Below are positions 16,739 to 26,228 of a DNA stretch of 64,000 nucleotides, piece by piece. A program made the translations under genes and the position numbers. The notes under the pieces were generated by a model. It was not told the DNA's origin. It saw nothing but the letters and a program-made list of their open reading frames with translations, and ran no database searches. Every line of letters begins with the position of its first letter. The first letter of the stretch is position 1. The DNA is from Comamonadaceae bacterium UBA2121 (GTDB lineage Bacteria > Pseudomonadota > Gammaproteobacteria > Burkholderiales > Burkholderiaceae_C). The DNA lies in assembly GCA_002331385.1 (NCBI GenBank), contig DCYB01000008.1:1-64000 (forward strand). Reading direction: 5' to 3'.

Positions 16739-18220
16739 TCAGGCGAGTTGCGCGTCCTCGTCGTCCTCTTCGACTTCGTTGCGGCCCTCGTTCATCGCGC
16801 TGATGTCGACGTCGGAGATGTCGCCGGTGACGTAGTCGCCATCAAAGCAGGATGCCTCGAAACCCTGCACGGCAGGATTGATCTTGCCTACCGCCTGCTT
16901 CATGGCATCCACGTCCTGATAGATCAGCGCGTCGCAGCCGATCACCTGACGGATTTCTTCCACCGTGCGGTTGTGCGCCACCAGTTCGGTCTTGGTCGGC
17001 ATATCGATGCCATAGACATTGGGGAAGCGCACGGGCGGTGCTGCTGACGCCAGATAGACCTTCACCGCACCGGCATCGCGCGCCATCTGCACGATCTCTT
17101 TGGAGGTCGTACCGCGCACGATGGAGTCGTCCACCAGCAGCACACGACGCCCCTTGAATTCGCTGCCGATGGCATTGAGCTTCTGGCGCACGGACTTTTT
17201 GCGCGTGGCCTGACCCGGCATGATGAAGGTGCGACCCACGTAGCGATTCTTCACGAAGCCTTCCCGATAGGGAATGCCGAGCAGTTGCGCCAGTTGCATG
17301 GCGCTCGGGCGGCTGGATTCGGGGATCGGGATGATGGCGTCGATCTCGTTGGGCGGCACCGTGGAGACCACGCGCTTGGCCAGCGTCTCGCCCATGTTCA
17401 GGCGCGCCTGGTACACGGAGATGCCGTCCATTACGGAGTCCGGTCGCGCCAGATACACGTACTCGAACACGCAGGGATGCAGAATGGCCGCCTCGGCGCA
17501 TTGCTCGCTTTCCACGCGGCCATCGTTGTGCACGAACACGGCTTCGCCCGGCGCCACGTCGCGCTCAAGCTGGTGCAACGTGCCCTCCAGCGCCACCGAT
17601 TCGCTCGCCAGCATGACCGTGCCGTCCGCACCCTTGCCCAGACACAGCGGGCGAATGCCATAAGGATCACGGAAAGCCAGCAAGCCATAACCGGCAATCA
17701 GCGCCACCACGGCGTAGGAGCCGCGCAGGCGTTTGTGCACCGCGCGCACGGCCTGGAAAATGTCTTTGCTTTGAAGTTGCTCGCCGCTGGACGCGCGCGC
17801 CAGTTCGTGCGCCAGTACGTTGAGCAGCACCTCGGAGTCGCTCTCGGTGTTGGTGTGGCGGTGGTCGGTATTCGACAATTGTTCACGCAACTGCTTGGCG
17901 TTGGTGAGATTGCCGTTGTGCACCATGACGATGCCAAAAGGCGCATTCACGTAAAACGGTTGCGCCTCCTCCTCGCTCGACGCATTGCCCGCCGTTGGAT
18001 AGCGCACCTGCCCCAGCCCGACCGAACCGGGCAGCGCCCGCATGTTGCGCGTACGGAACACGTCTTTGACCATGCCCTTGGCCTTGTGCATGAAGAACTT
18101 GCGTCCATCCTGCGTGACGATGCCTGCCGCGTCCTGACCACGGTGCTGCAGCAGCAACAGCGCGTCATAGATCAGTTGATTGACAGGGGTCGAGCTGACC
18201 ACACCGACGATTCCACACAT
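16739..18220 (-). CDS. purF: Amidophosphoribosyltransferase
   Basis: A 493-aa enzyme for the first committed step of purine synthesis (PRPP + glutamine to phosphoribosylamine). The start is at MCGIVGVV, which leaves Cys2 as the N-terminal nucleophile after Met removal; an upstream in-frame extension of 16 codons would bury it. The N-terminal Ntn glutaminase domain is followed by the phosphoribosyltransferase domain with the PRPP loop VLLVDDSIVRGTTSKE near residue 362. cvpA lies upstream in the same direction, as in many proteobacteria. Confidence 0.96.
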   Translation of the reverse strand: MCGIVGVVSSTPVNQLIYDALLLLQHRGQDAAGIVTQDGRKFFMHKAKGMVKDVFRTRNMRALPGSVGLGQVRYPTAGNASSEEEAQPFYVNAPFGIVMVHNGNLTNAKQLREQLSNTDHRHTNTESDSEVLLNVLAHELARASSGEQLQSKDIFQAVRAVHKRLRGSYAVVALIAGYGLLAFRDPYGIRPLCLGKGADGTVMLASESVALEGTLHQLERDVAPGEAVFVHNDGRVESEQCAEAAILHPCVFEYVYLARPDSVMDGISVYQARLNMGETLAKRVVSTVPPNEIDAIIPIPESSRPSAMQLAQLLGIPYREGFVKNRYVGRTFIMPGQATRKKSVRQKLNAIGSEFKGRRVLLVDDSIVRGTTSKEIVQMARDAGAVKVYLASAAPPVRFPNVYGIDMPTKTELVAHNRTVEEIRQVIGCDALIYQDVDAMKQAVGKINPAVQGFEASCFDGDYVTGDISDVDISAMNEGRNEVEEDDEDAQLA

Positions 18221-18319
18221 ATTCGGTTTCCAATTTATGGCGGGGGATGAAGACCGCCGAACACTCACACAAATCCTGAAGCCCCGAAGGGCCCGTTATT
18301 TTCGCCGCGTTTGGGTCCA

Positions 18320-18808
18320 TCAGACAGGAATCCGCGTTCCCATATCGGTTGGCAGAAGGGGCTTTATGGCCTGCAATGCCGCCTCTAATATGGGGGCGCT
18401 ATGGGCGGCTTTCCACCATTCGGCTTCGTGCATGGTCGTCATCGACACCACCGCCGCCAGCACGAGCAGCACCAGCACACCGCGCAGCAGCCCGAACAGG
18501 CCACCCAGCGCGCGATCCGCCGGACGCAGCCCGATCGCATCGATCAATTTCTTCATGAGCCAGGCCACAAAGCTGCAGGCAAAGATCGCCACCACGAACA
18601 CCAGCACAAACCCCACCGCGTGCTGGAGCATCGGATCGGTGTCCTTCATGGGCAGCAGCGCCGCGGCATCGGCGGCAAACCACTGCGCCAGAAAAAATGC
18701 CACCACCCAGCTGGTGAGCGAAAGCAGCTCGAACACCAGTCCGCGCCACGCGCCAATCACCAACGAGCACACCAGCACGACGATGCACAACCAATCCAGC
18801 GCAGCCAT
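18320..18808 (-). CDS. cvpA: CvpA family membrane protein
   Basis: A 162-aa inner-membrane protein with four hydrophobic segments (about residues 5-23, 28-46, 63-87 and 101-124). It carries the CvpA pattern LDWLCIVVLVCSLVIGAWRGLVFELLSL and the Gly-rich loop RALGGLFGLLRGVLVLLVL. CvpA is linked to colicin V production, purine-related phenotypes and envelope stress; its molecular role is unclear. It sits just upstream of purF, which is the classic arrangement. Confidence 0.92.
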   Translation of the reverse strand: MAALDWLCIVVLVCSLVIGAWRGLVFELLSLTSWVVAFFLAQWFAADAAALLPMKDTDPMLQHAVGFVLVFVVAIFACSFVAWLMKKLIDAIGLRPADRALGGLFGLLRGVLVLLVLAAVVSMTTMHEAEWWKAAHSAPILEAALQAIKPLLPTDMGTRIPV

Positions 18809-18833
18809 GCGCAGCTCCGATTGAAGTTCCTGA

Positions 18834-19742
18834 TCAGCCCGGAATCACAGACGCTGGCAAACCCAGCCCCTTGATGCGCGCGGCCGCCTTGTCCGCCTCG
18901 GCACGGCTGGTGAACGGCCCCACACGCACGCGGGTGCGCTTGCCATCCTTGGTGTCCACGCCTTGCGTATAGGCTTTGAGTCCTGCACCCGAGAGCTTGC
19001 TGCGCACTTCCGCCGCCTTGTCGGCATCGGCGAAGGCACCCACTTGCACCGTGAAGCGCTCGCTCTTGGCCGCTGCCGCCGGTGCCGCTGCGCCGGAAGA
19101 CGTGTCACGGCCTTCCAGCAAGGCCCGGGCACGGGCCGCATCGTCCGCACTGCGCTTGGGCTCTGGCTTGGGTTCCGGCTTCGGCTCGGGTTTCGGTTCC
19201 GGCTTGGCCTTGGGTTCTGGCTTCGGCTCAGGCTTGGGTTCGGGTTTCGGTTCCGGTTTGGGCTCTGGCTTGGGCTTGGTTTCGGGCTTGGGCGGCTCGC
19301 GGCGCTCCACCGAGGCCTGCGGCGCGGGCCTGGAGGCCGACGCCACCGGAGGCGGCACGGGAATGGGCGCAGTCACCGCAGGCTTGCTGGGGGGCGAGGT
19401 GACGATTTCCTCTCCATCGTCCAGACCGGCACCATTCGGCTCGGGTTTGGCGACACTGGTTTCGCTGGCTCCGGGCACCACCAACGGTGCGACTGTGTTG
19501 CGATCGGGGACATCGATGGGCACATTCACCGGCACGGGACGCGGCTTGGTGTCGAACAGCAGCGAGAAGCCCGCCACACCCAAAATGACCAGTACGGCCG
19601 CGCCGATCAGGCGATGGCGTGCGCGGCGGCGCATCACTTCGACGCTCTCTGCCTGTGCGGCCACGCGCGAGCGGCGCGTGGTCTTGGCAGCTGCCGCTTC
19701 TTTCTCTTTCTTGCCAGACCAGGGAAACTTGATAAATGCCAT
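18834..19742 (-). CDS. SPOR domain protein with a Pro-Glu-Pro-Lys repeat linker
   Basis: A 302-aa protein. A Lys/Arg-rich cytoplasmic N-terminus of about 45 residues is followed by one transmembrane helix (about 46-63), a periplasmic linker and a C-terminal SPOR domain (about 230-302, SERFTVQVGAFADADKAAEVRSKL). SPOR domains bind denuded peptidoglycan at the septum. The linker at about 160-205 is a run of PEPK/KPEP units from a short DNA repeat (bases about 19,140-19,290), a likely site of length variation. The position between folC and cvpA is that of the DedD-like protein in proteobacteria. Confidence 0.88.
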   Translation of the reverse strand: MAFIKFPWSGKKEKEAAAAKTTRRSRVAAQAESVEVMRRRARHRLIGAAVLVILGVAGFSLLFDTKPRPVPVNVPIDVPDRNTVAPLVVPGASETSVAKPEPNGAGLDDGEEIVTSPPSKPAVTAPIPVPPPVASASRPAPQASVERREPPKPETKPKPEPKPEPKPEPKPEPKPEPKAKPEPKPEPKPEPKPEPKRSADDAARARALLEGRDTSSGAAAPAAAAKSERFTVQVGAFADADKAAEVRSKLSGAGLKAYTQGVDTKDGKRTRVRVGPFTSRAEADKAAARIKGLGLPASVIPG

Positions 19743-19756
19743 GAGGTAGGGACTCT

Positions 19757-21082
19757 TTATGCGCCCAAATGCTTGGCTTGCAGCCGGGGCGTACCGTGTT
19801 GCAAAACACCGCCCACTGTATAGAACGAACCAAAAACGACGATTCTATCAGCCGCATCTGCGGCGGCGACAGCCGCTTGCAGCGCGGCTTCCGGATTGGC
19901 GTGCAGCGAGGTCTTCACTTCGCGCTTGCCGCCCATCACCATCTGCAGCGCGTTCCACTTCTGTTGCAGGTGGGCCGCCGTGTCGGCGCGCGGCGTGGGC
20001 AGGTCGGTGAAATACCAGCGATCGATCAGCGGGCCGATCTTGGTGAGCATGGGCGTGAGGTCCTTGTCCGCCATCGCGCCGAACACGGCGTGCGTGGTGG
20101 GGAAGTAGCCCATCGCATCCAGATTGGCCGTGAGCGCCGCCACCGAGTGCGGGTTGTGCGCAACATCCAGCACCAGCGTCGGCTGGCCGGGAATGATCTG
20201 GAAACGCCCCGGCAACTCGACCATGGCCAGCCCGGTGCGCACGGCTTGCGCGGTCACCGGCAGTTTGTCGCGCAGGGCCTCGAACGCGGCCAGCACGCCC
20301 GACGCGTTCATCAACTGGTTGGCACCGCGCAGCGAGGGATAGGACAGCCCCGCGTAACGACGACCACGCCCCGCCCACGCCCATTGCTGCTTGTCGCCGG
20401 TGAAGTTGAAGTCCACACCAAAGCGCCACAGGTCGGCGCCGATGTCGCGCGCATGGTCGATCACGCTTTGCGGTGCCATCGGATCGCTCACGATGACCGG
20501 TTTGCCCGGGCGCATGATGCCCGCTTTCTCGAAGCCGATGGCCTCGCGGTCGGAGCCGAGAAACTCCATGTGGTCCAGATCGATGCTGGTGATGATGGCG
20601 CAATCCGTGTCCACGATGTTGGTCGCGTCGAGGCGACCACCCATGCCGACTTCCAGAATCACCACATCGAGTCTGGACAGACTCAACAGGCGCAGGATCA
20701 CCAGCGTGGTGAATTCGAAATACGTGAGCGCGATGTCCGGCCCGCCCTGCGTGCGCCCCTGCTCCACGGCGGCGAACTGCTCCACCAGTTGTGCGGCAGT
20801 GACGATCTCGCCATACACACGGCAGCGCTCTTCAAAGTGAACCAGATGCGGCGAGGTGAACACGCCCGGCCTGTACCCTGACTGCAGCGCAACCGCTTCC
20901 AGCATGGCGCAGGTCGAACCCTTGCCGTTGGTGCCTGCCACGGTGATCACGGGGCAGTCAAAATGCAGGTTGAGCCGGCGGGCCACTTCGCCCACGCGCT
21001 CCAGGCCCATTTCGATGTTGCGGGGATGCAGGCTTTCGCAATAGCTCAGCCAGCCGTCCAGGGTGTCAGGTAGATTGTGCAT
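19757..21082 (-). CDS. folC: Dihydrofolate synthase/folylpolyglutamate synthase
   Basis: A 441-aa bifunctional Mur-ligase-family enzyme that adds glutamate to dihydropteroate and folates. The P-loop TVAGTNGKGSTCAML is near residue 50, and the omega loop and C-terminal domain (LVLDVAHNPHSVAAL) follow. The start at MHNLPDTLDGWLSY is favoured by GGAGGG 4 bp upstream; an in-frame ATG 4 codons earlier overlaps that ribosome binding site. It is 14 bp upstream of the SPOR gene. Confidence 0.94.
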   Translation of the reverse strand: MHNLPDTLDGWLSYCESLHPRNIEMGLERVGEVARRLNLHFDCPVITVAGTNGKGSTCAMLEAVALQSGYRPGVFTSPHLVHFEERCRVYGEIVTAAQLVEQFAAVEQGRTQGGPDIALTYFEFTTLVILRLLSLSRLDVVILEVGMGGRLDATNIVDTDCAIITSIDLDHMEFLGSDREAIGFEKAGIMRPGKPVIVSDPMAPQSVIDHARDIGADLWRFGVDFNFTGDKQQWAWAGRGRRYAGLSYPSLRGANQLMNASGVLAAFEALRDKLPVTAQAVRTGLAMVELPGRFQIIPGQPTLVLDVAHNPHSVAALTANLDAMGYFPTTHAVFGAMADKDLTPMLTKIGPLIDRWYFTDLPTPRADTAAHLQQKWNALQMVMGGKREVKTSLHANPEAALQAAVAAADAADRIVVFGSFYTVGGVLQHGTPRLQAKHLGA

Positions 21083-21129
21083 ACAGCCCTCCATTGTCGC
21101 CCACGCCGCGTTGAGCGATGATGATGGAT

Positions 21130-21498
21130 ATGAGTATCCCCACAATCATCCTCTACGGAATCCCGAATTGCGACACGGTGAAAAAGGCGCGCACCTGGCT
21201 CACCGACCATGGTCTGGAATACCAGTTTCACGACTTCAAAAAGCAAGGCGTCCCAGCCGACCGCCTACCCGCCTGGATGCAGGCCGTGGGGCGCGACAAG
21301 CTGCTCAACACCAAGGGCACGACATGGCGCAAGCTGGACGCCGACGTGCAGGCGCGCGCGGCCGATGCTGCCGGTGCAGCGCAGGTAATGCAAGAGCACG
21401 CCTCCGTCATCAAGCGTCCGGTGGTCGAGTGGAATGGCACGCCCACAGGCCGCGTCACCGTGGGCTTTGACCCCGCCCTTTGGAACGAATGGGCGTAA
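21130..21498 (+). CDS. ArsC/Spx family reductase-like protein (YffB type)
   Basis: A 122-aa thioredoxin-fold protein. It has a single N-terminal Cys in YGIPNCDTVKKARTWL (about residues 8-23) and the C-terminal block IKRPVVEW (about 97-104), as in YffB/Spx-like members of the ArsC family. Those proteins are glutathione-dependent thiol reductases or regulators rather than proven arsenate reductases. Four Met codons lie close together at the 5' end; I chose the last (MSIPTIILYG). It is divergent from folC. Confidence 0.85.
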   Translation: MSIPTIILYGIPNCDTVKKARTWLTDHGLEYQFHDFKKQGVPADRLPAWMQAVGRDKLLNTKGTTWRKLDADVQARAADAAGAAQVMQEHASVIKRPVVEWNGTPTGRVTVGFDPALWNEWA

Positions 21499-21626
21499 CA
21501 GGCCTCCAATGTTCATGAGCCCGCCCGGCGCGTCGCGCGGCCCAGCGCTGGTCTTTACGTAGATTTACAGCCGGGCACACGGTTTTTGACGCTGTACCCC
21601 TAAACTTTTTGGAGGTCTGGCGCGTT

Positions 21627-22439
21627 ATGCGGACTGCAATGAGTTCACTCATGAACAAAATCATTGTTTTTGCTGCGCTGGCAGCCACCGCATCCACTGG
21701 TTTTGCCCAGCAGGAGCAGGGGCGCGTGCTGTCGGCGTCGCCCATCATCCAGCAGGTTGCCATCCCGCAGCAGGTCTGCGGCAATGACTATATGTACGGG
21801 CAGCGCCGCCCCACAGGCGGCGGCGCCTTGCTGGGTGCCGTGATCGGTGGTCTGGCCGGCAGCGCCATTGGCGGCGGCTCCGGCCGCGCCGCAGCCACGG
21901 CGATCGGTGCCATGGGCGGCTCCATCTTCGGCAATCAGGTCGAGGCGGGCCCTCCAGGCTATTACCCGGTGCAGCGCTGCGGCACACAAACCAGCTATGA
22001 AACCCGAACCGTCGGCTACGACGTGACCTACGAATACGCGGGCCGGCGATACACCACGCGCACGGACTACGATCCCGGCAACTGGATTTCACTGAGCGTG
22101 CAACCTGCGTCGCGCGATCCGTACGGCGCGAGCGGCTACTACCCACAACCCGCTCCTGTGCCCAACGGCGGATATGGGGCGTATGGCAGCTACGGCAATG
22201 ACGGCTACTACGACAACGGCTACAGCCAGGGCGCTTACTACGACAACGGCGGCTATGACGGCAACCGTTATCCCTCGGACCAAGGCTATTACGGCAACGG
22301 CGGCTACCCTGCGCCCGGCGTGGTGATGTCCGGCAGCTCTGGCACCTACGGCAACGGCTACGACAACACCTATCCGCCCCCGGCAGTGACTGGCGCGGTC
22401 GAGTACCGCAATGCGCGTGGCGAGCCCTATCGCCCCTGA
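21627..22439 (+). CDS. Glycine-zipper 2TM domain envelope protein with a Gly/Tyr/Asn-rich tail
   Basis: A 270-aa secreted protein. The signal peptide ends near STGFAQQ, followed by a glycine-zipper region (about residues 68-105, GALLGAVIGGLAGSAIGGGSGRAAATAIGA) as in the Rick_17kDa/SlyB-like 2TM family. The last 120 residues are low-complexity, rich in Gly, Tyr, Asn and Asp (YGSYGNDGYYDNGYSQG). It is probably outer-membrane associated; function unknown. Start choice among three nearby ATGs is uncertain; 21,627 lies 11 bp after GGAGG. Confidence 0.78.
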   Translation: MRTAMSSLMNKIIVFAALAATASTGFAQQEQGRVLSASPIIQQVAIPQQVCGNDYMYGQRRPTGGGALLGAVIGGLAGSAIGGGSGRAAATAIGAMGGSIFGNQVEAGPPGYYPVQRCGTQTSYETRTVGYDVTYEYAGRRYTTRTDYDPGNWISLSVQPASRDPYGASGYYPQPAPVPNGGYGAYGSYGNDGYYDNGYSQGAYYDNGGYDGNRYPSDQGYYGNGGYPAPGVVMSGSSGTYGNGYDNTYPPPAVTGAVEYRNARGEPYRP

Positions 22440-22470
22440 GCACGCGACCGAATGCATGCGCCCATCATGC

Positions 22471-22494
22471 AAAGGAGCCTTCGGGCTCCTTTTT
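22471..22494 (+). terminator. Intrinsic terminator after the glycine-zipper gene
   Basis: Stem AGGAGCC with tetraloop TTCG and GGCTCCT, flanked by AA and followed by TTTT, 33 bp downstream of the stop codon. Confidence 0.88.
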
Positions 22495-22637
22495 GCATTT
22501 GTTCGCCCGCGCCTGGCGACGCAGCTTCTCAAGACGGACAAACCGCACCAAAATCCACAGGTGGCCCACGCACGCCTAGAATGGAGGGTTTGACCGACCC
22601 CTCGCTCTCCTGAATTTTTCAGACCCACTCCCATTCC

Positions 22638-22955
22638 ATGACTACCGAAAAGATCGATGGCGTGTCCATCACGACCAAGGCCAATGTGTATTTCGACGGC
22701 AAGTGCGTGAGCCACAGCTTCACATACCCCGACGGCACGAAGAAGTCGGTGGGCGTTGTGCTGCCCGCTGAACTTACCTTCGGCACAGCAGCCGCTGAAA
22801 TCATGGAATGCGTGGGCGGCTCCTGCGAGTACCGGCTGGACGGCACCGACCAGTGGCTGAAGTCCGGCCCCGGCGAGCAATTCAGCATTCCGGCCAACTC
22901 CAAGTTTGATATCCGCGTGACAGAGACGTACCACTACATCTGTCACTACGCCTGA
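22638..22955 (+). CDS. ppnP: Pyrimidine/purine nucleoside phosphorylase (DUF1255)
   Basis: A 105-aa single-domain cupin-like protein of the PpnP (YaiE) family. It shows the family signatures NVYFDGKCVSHSFTYPDGTKKSVGVVLPAE, GSCEYRLDG and the C-terminal FSIPANSKFDIRV...YICHY. Family members cleave nucleosides with phosphate in the cytoplasm. Full length. It stands alone, 49 bp before argG. Confidence 0.93.
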   Translation: MTTEKIDGVSITTKANVYFDGKCVSHSFTYPDGTKKSVGVVLPAELTFGTAAAEIMECVGGSCEYRLDGTDQWLKSGPGEQFSIPANSKFDIRVTETYHYICHYA

Positions 22956-23004
22956 GCGGCCCCGGCCCTCCAGCGCACCCCGACTTTTTAACGGATCAGC
23001 ACCC

Positions 23005-24345
23005 ATGGCAAATATTCTGCAAACCCTCCCCGTCGGCCAGAAGGTCGGCATCGCTTTCTCTGGCGGCCTCGACACCAGCGCTGCCCTGCGCTGGATGAAG
23101 AACAAGGGCGCCCTGCCCTATGCCTACACCGCCAACCTCGGCCAGCCCGATGAGGAAGACTACGATGCCATCCCGCGCAAGGCGATGGAGTACGGCGCAG
23201 AAAAAGCCCGTCTGATCGATTGCCGCACGCAACTGGCCAACGAAGGCATCGCCGCAATCCAGGCGGGCGCGTTCCACATCTCTACCGGCGGCATCACCTA
23301 CTTCAACACTACGCCGCTGGGCCGCGCTGTGACCGGCACCATGCTGGTGGCCGCCATGAAGGAAGACGACGTCAACATCTGGGGTGACGGCTCCACCTTC
23401 AAGGGCAACGACATCGAGCGCTTTTACCGCTACGGCCTGTTGACCAACCCGTCGCTGAAGATCTACAAGCCCTGGCTGGACCAACAGTTCATCGATGAAC
23501 TGGGCGGTCGTGCCGAGATGTCGGCATTCATGACCAAGGAAGGCTTTGGCTACAAGATGTCGGCGGAGAAAGCCTATTCGACCGACTCCAACATGCTGGG
23601 CGCGACCCACGAAGCCAAGGATCTGGAATACCTCAACAGCGGCCTGCGCATCGTCAACCCCATCATGGGCGTGGCGTTCTGGAAGCCGGAAGTCGACGTC
23701 AAGGCCGAAGAAGTGTCGGTGACGTTCGAGGAAGGCCGCCCCGTGGCTCTGAACGGCAAGCAGTTCAATGACCCGGTCGAACTGTTCCTGGAAGCCAACC
23801 GCATCGGCGGACGCCACGGCCTGGGTATGAGTGACCAGATCGAAAACCGCATCATCGAAGCCAAGAGCCGTGGCATCTACGAAGCCCCCGGCATGGCACT
23901 GCTGCACATTGCCTACGAGCGTCTGGTGACCGGCATCCACAACGAAGACACCATCGAGCAGTACCGCATCAACGGCCTGCGCCTTGGCCGTCTGCTGTAC
24001 CAGGGCCGCTGGTTCGACCCGCAAGCCATCATGCTGCGCGAAACCGCCCAGCGCTGGGTGGCACGCGCCGTGACCGGCACCGTCACGCTGGAACTGCGTC
24101 GCGGTAACGACTACTCGCTGCTGAACACCGAATCGCCCAACCTGACCTACGCGCCCGAGCGCCTGTCGATGGAAAAGGTGGAAGACGCGCCATTCAGCCA
24201 GGCGGATCGCATCGGCCAGCTCACCATGCGCAACCTCGACATCGTGGACACGCGCGAAAAGCTGCGCGTGTACTCGGACGCTGGCCTGCTGTCGCTGGGC
24301 GGCAGTGCTGCGCTGGCCCAGTTGAACGACGGCAGCAAGAAATAA
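23005..24345 (+). CDS. argG: Argininosuccinate synthase
   Basis: A 446-aa ATP-dependent ligase joining citrulline and aspartate in arginine synthesis. The PP-loop SGGLDTS is at residues 19-25. The length and N-terminus (MANILQTLPVGQKVGIAFSG) match the longer E. coli-type subgroup rather than the about 400-aa form. It ends at two hairpins. Confidence 0.96.
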   Translation: MANILQTLPVGQKVGIAFSGGLDTSAALRWMKNKGALPYAYTANLGQPDEEDYDAIPRKAMEYGAEKARLIDCRTQLANEGIAAIQAGAFHISTGGITYFNTTPLGRAVTGTMLVAAMKEDDVNIWGDGSTFKGNDIERFYRYGLLTNPSLKIYKPWLDQQFIDELGGRAEMSAFMTKEGFGYKMSAEKAYSTDSNMLGATHEAKDLEYLNSGLRIVNPIMGVAFWKPEVDVKAEEVSVTFEEGRPVALNGKQFNDPVELFLEANRIGGRHGLGMSDQIENRIIEAKSRGIYEAPGMALLHIAYERLVTGIHNEDTIEQYRINGLRLGRLLYQGRWFDPQAIMLRETAQRWVARAVTGTVTLELRRGNDYSLLNTESPNLTYAPERLSMEKVEDAPFSQADRIGQLTMRNLDIVDTREKLRVYSDAGLLSLGGSAALAQLNDGSKK

Positions 24346-24394
24346 CGCGCCATCGCACATGCAAGGAAGGTCAACCAACCTTCCTTTCGCTGAC

Positions 24395-24420
24395 AGCCGC
24401 CTTACAGGGCGGCTTTTTTC
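24395..24420 (+). terminator. Intrinsic terminator after argG
   Basis: Stem AGCCGCC, 6-nt loop, GGCGGCT, then TTTTTT. A second stem-loop (AAGGAAGGT / ACCTTCCTT) lies just before it at about 24,363-24,387. Confidence 0.9.
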
Positions 24421-24574
24421 ATTGATCTAACGCAAAGACATGCATCAACATCACGGTTGATCGTTGATTCGCGTCAATTTGACTCCGCAATAACCCTGAA
24501 AAGTAGTTGTCTCGCTTCCAGAATCCAATCTCGATAGTGATCGATCGGATTGTTCACACTTGAAAGGAAGCATC

Positions 24575-26125
24575 GTGACGTCGCCCGTACCCATGGCCGC
24601 CGCACCGACTGTTGCTGGCGTAGCCAAAACTCCTCCTCCCTCCTCCGGCATGACCAAGCGCATCGGACTGGCCGCCGCCATCGCCGCGCTGCTGATCATC
24701 ATCTTCTTGCCTGCCATTCCCGGCCTGCCCCCTTCCGGGCAGATGATGCTGGGCATTCTGGCGTTCGCTGTCATCGTATGGATGACGGAGGCGCTGGACT
24801 ACTCCGTCAGCGCCATCGTCATCGGCGCTTTGATCATCTGCCTGCTGGCGATATCACCCGCGCCGGGCAAAGAGGCTGCCGGCGTCTGGATGGGCACCAA
24901 GGGCGCGCTGCCCTATGCGTTGTCCGGCTTCAGCAGCAGCGCGGTGGTGCTGGTGGCGGCCGCGTGCTTCATCGCCGCTGCCATGACCGCCACGCAACTG
25001 GACAAGCGCATTGCACTGCAAGTGCTGTCCTTTGTGCCCGCGCGTGCCAAGCATGTGGCGATGGGCGCCATTCTGGTGGGCTTCTTGCTGTCGTTCATCG
25101 TTCCGAGTGCCACGGCCCGCATTGCCTGCTTGATGCCGATCATGCTCGGCTTTCTTTCTGCCTTCGGGGCGGATCGGCGCAGCAAGTTCGCTGCACTGGT
25201 CGTGATCACCGCCGCACAAACGGGCAGCGTGTGGAACGTGGGCATCAAGACTGCCGCCGCGCAGAACATGGTGGCCATTGGTTTCATCGAAAAGGAACTG
25301 GGCGCAAACATCACCTGGGGTGAATGGTTTGTGGCCGGCGCGCCCTTCTCTGCCGTGCTCACCGTGGCGCTGTACTTCATCATGACGCGCATGCTCAAGC
25401 CCGAGATGGATTACATCGAAGGCGGCCGTGAAGCCATCCGCCAGCAATTGACCGCGCTTGGCCCGATGACGGCCAACCAAGGCAAGTTGCTTGCCATCGT
25501 GCTCATCCTGCTCGGCTTCTGGGCCACCGAAGGCGTGCTGCACAGCGTGGACACGACCACCTCCACCATCGTGGCCATCGCCGTCATGCTGCTGCCGCGC
25601 GTGGGCGTGATGAGCTGGAAGGAATCGCAAAAGGGCTTCCCATGGGGCACGGTGCTGCTGTTTGCCGTGGGCATCACCATGGGCACTGCGCTGCTCAAGA
25701 CCGAGGCCGCTCCCTGGCTGGCCAAGCTCATCGTCACGCACCTCGGACTGGCCACGGCATCGGCCTTCGCCATCTTCATGCTGCTGTCGCTGTTCCTGAT
25801 CGTGATTCACCTCGGCTTTGCCAGCGCGACCGGCTTGGCGGCCACGATGATCCCCATCATCATCAGCGTGTTGAAAGCCGTGGAAACGCCCGGCATCAAC
25901 CCGATCGGCATGACCATGTTGCTCCAGTTCGTGGTGAGCTTCGGCTTCATCCTGCCGGTGAACTCGCCGCAGGGAATGCTGGCCTACGGCACGGACACAT
26001 TCACCATCCAGGACTATGTAAAGACCGGTCTGGTGCTGACCATCGTTGCCACCGTGCTGCTGGCCGTGTTCGCGCTGACCTACTGGCCGTGGATGGGCTA
26101 CATGACCCTCAAGCCCGCTGGTTGA
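24575..26125 (+). CDS. DASS/SLC13-type anion permease
   Basis: A 516-aa inner-membrane transporter with about 12 hydrophobic segments. The family signatures include the SNT-like motifs around FIVPSATARIACLMPIMLG and GFILPVNSPQGMLAYGTDTF. DASS permeases carry di- and tricarboxylates or sulfate with sodium ions. I start at GTG (24,575) because AGGAAG lies 4 bp upstream; an ATG 6 codons later is an alternative. A TctC/Bug-type binding protein follows 220 bp downstream. The substrate cannot be read from sequence. Confidence 0.85.
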   Translation: MTSPVPMAAAPTVAGVAKTPPPSSGMTKRIGLAAAIAALLIIIFLPAIPGLPPSGQMMLGILAFAVIVWMTEALDYSVSAIVIGALIICLLAISPAPGKEAAGVWMGTKGALPYALSGFSSSAVVLVAAACFIAAAMTATQLDKRIALQVLSFVPARAKHVAMGAILVGFLLSFIVPSATARIACLMPIMLGFLSAFGADRRSKFAALVVITAAQTGSVWNVGIKTAAAQNMVAIGFIEKELGANITWGEWFVAGAPFSAVLTVALYFIMTRMLKPEMDYIEGGREAIRQQLTALGPMTANQGKLLAIVLILLGFWATEGVLHSVDTTTSTIVAIAVMLLPRVGVMSWKESQKGFPWGTVLLFAVGITMGTALLKTEAAPWLAKLIVTHLGLATASAFAIFMLLSLFLIVIHLGFASATGLAATMIPIIISVLKAVETPGINPIGMTMLLQFVVSFGFILPVNSPQGMLAYGTDTFTIQDYVKTGLVLTIVATVLLAVFALTYWPWMGYMTLKPAG

Positions 26126-26140
26126 TCACACTGCCCGGCA

Positions 26141-26173
26141 CACCTCGTCAGCTTCAGTAAGCCTTGCGAGGTG
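26141..26173 (+). terminator. Hairpin after the DASS permease gene
   Basis: CACCTCG and CGAGGTG (26,141-26,147 and 26,167-26,173) pair, with an inner stem GCTT-CAGT-AAGC. It lies 15 bp after the stop. The downstream T-tract is weak (GGTTTTTCG about 15 bp later), so termination is likely but not certain. Confidence 0.5.
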
Positions 26174-26228
26174 AGCAGGTATTCCGGTTTTTCGAACTGG
26201 CGGTTGAGAGAAAATCATAGGTTGCATA

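Noticed and set aside
19140..19290. Short repeats as a CRISPR array
   Set aside because: They are in-frame PEPK-coding repeats without spacers; no CRISPR-like repeat-spacer pattern was seen anywhere in the window.
21130..21498. Arsenate reductase function for the ArsC-family protein
   Set aside because: There is no ars operon nearby and the sequence follows the YffB/Spx-like branch, for which arsenate reduction is not established.
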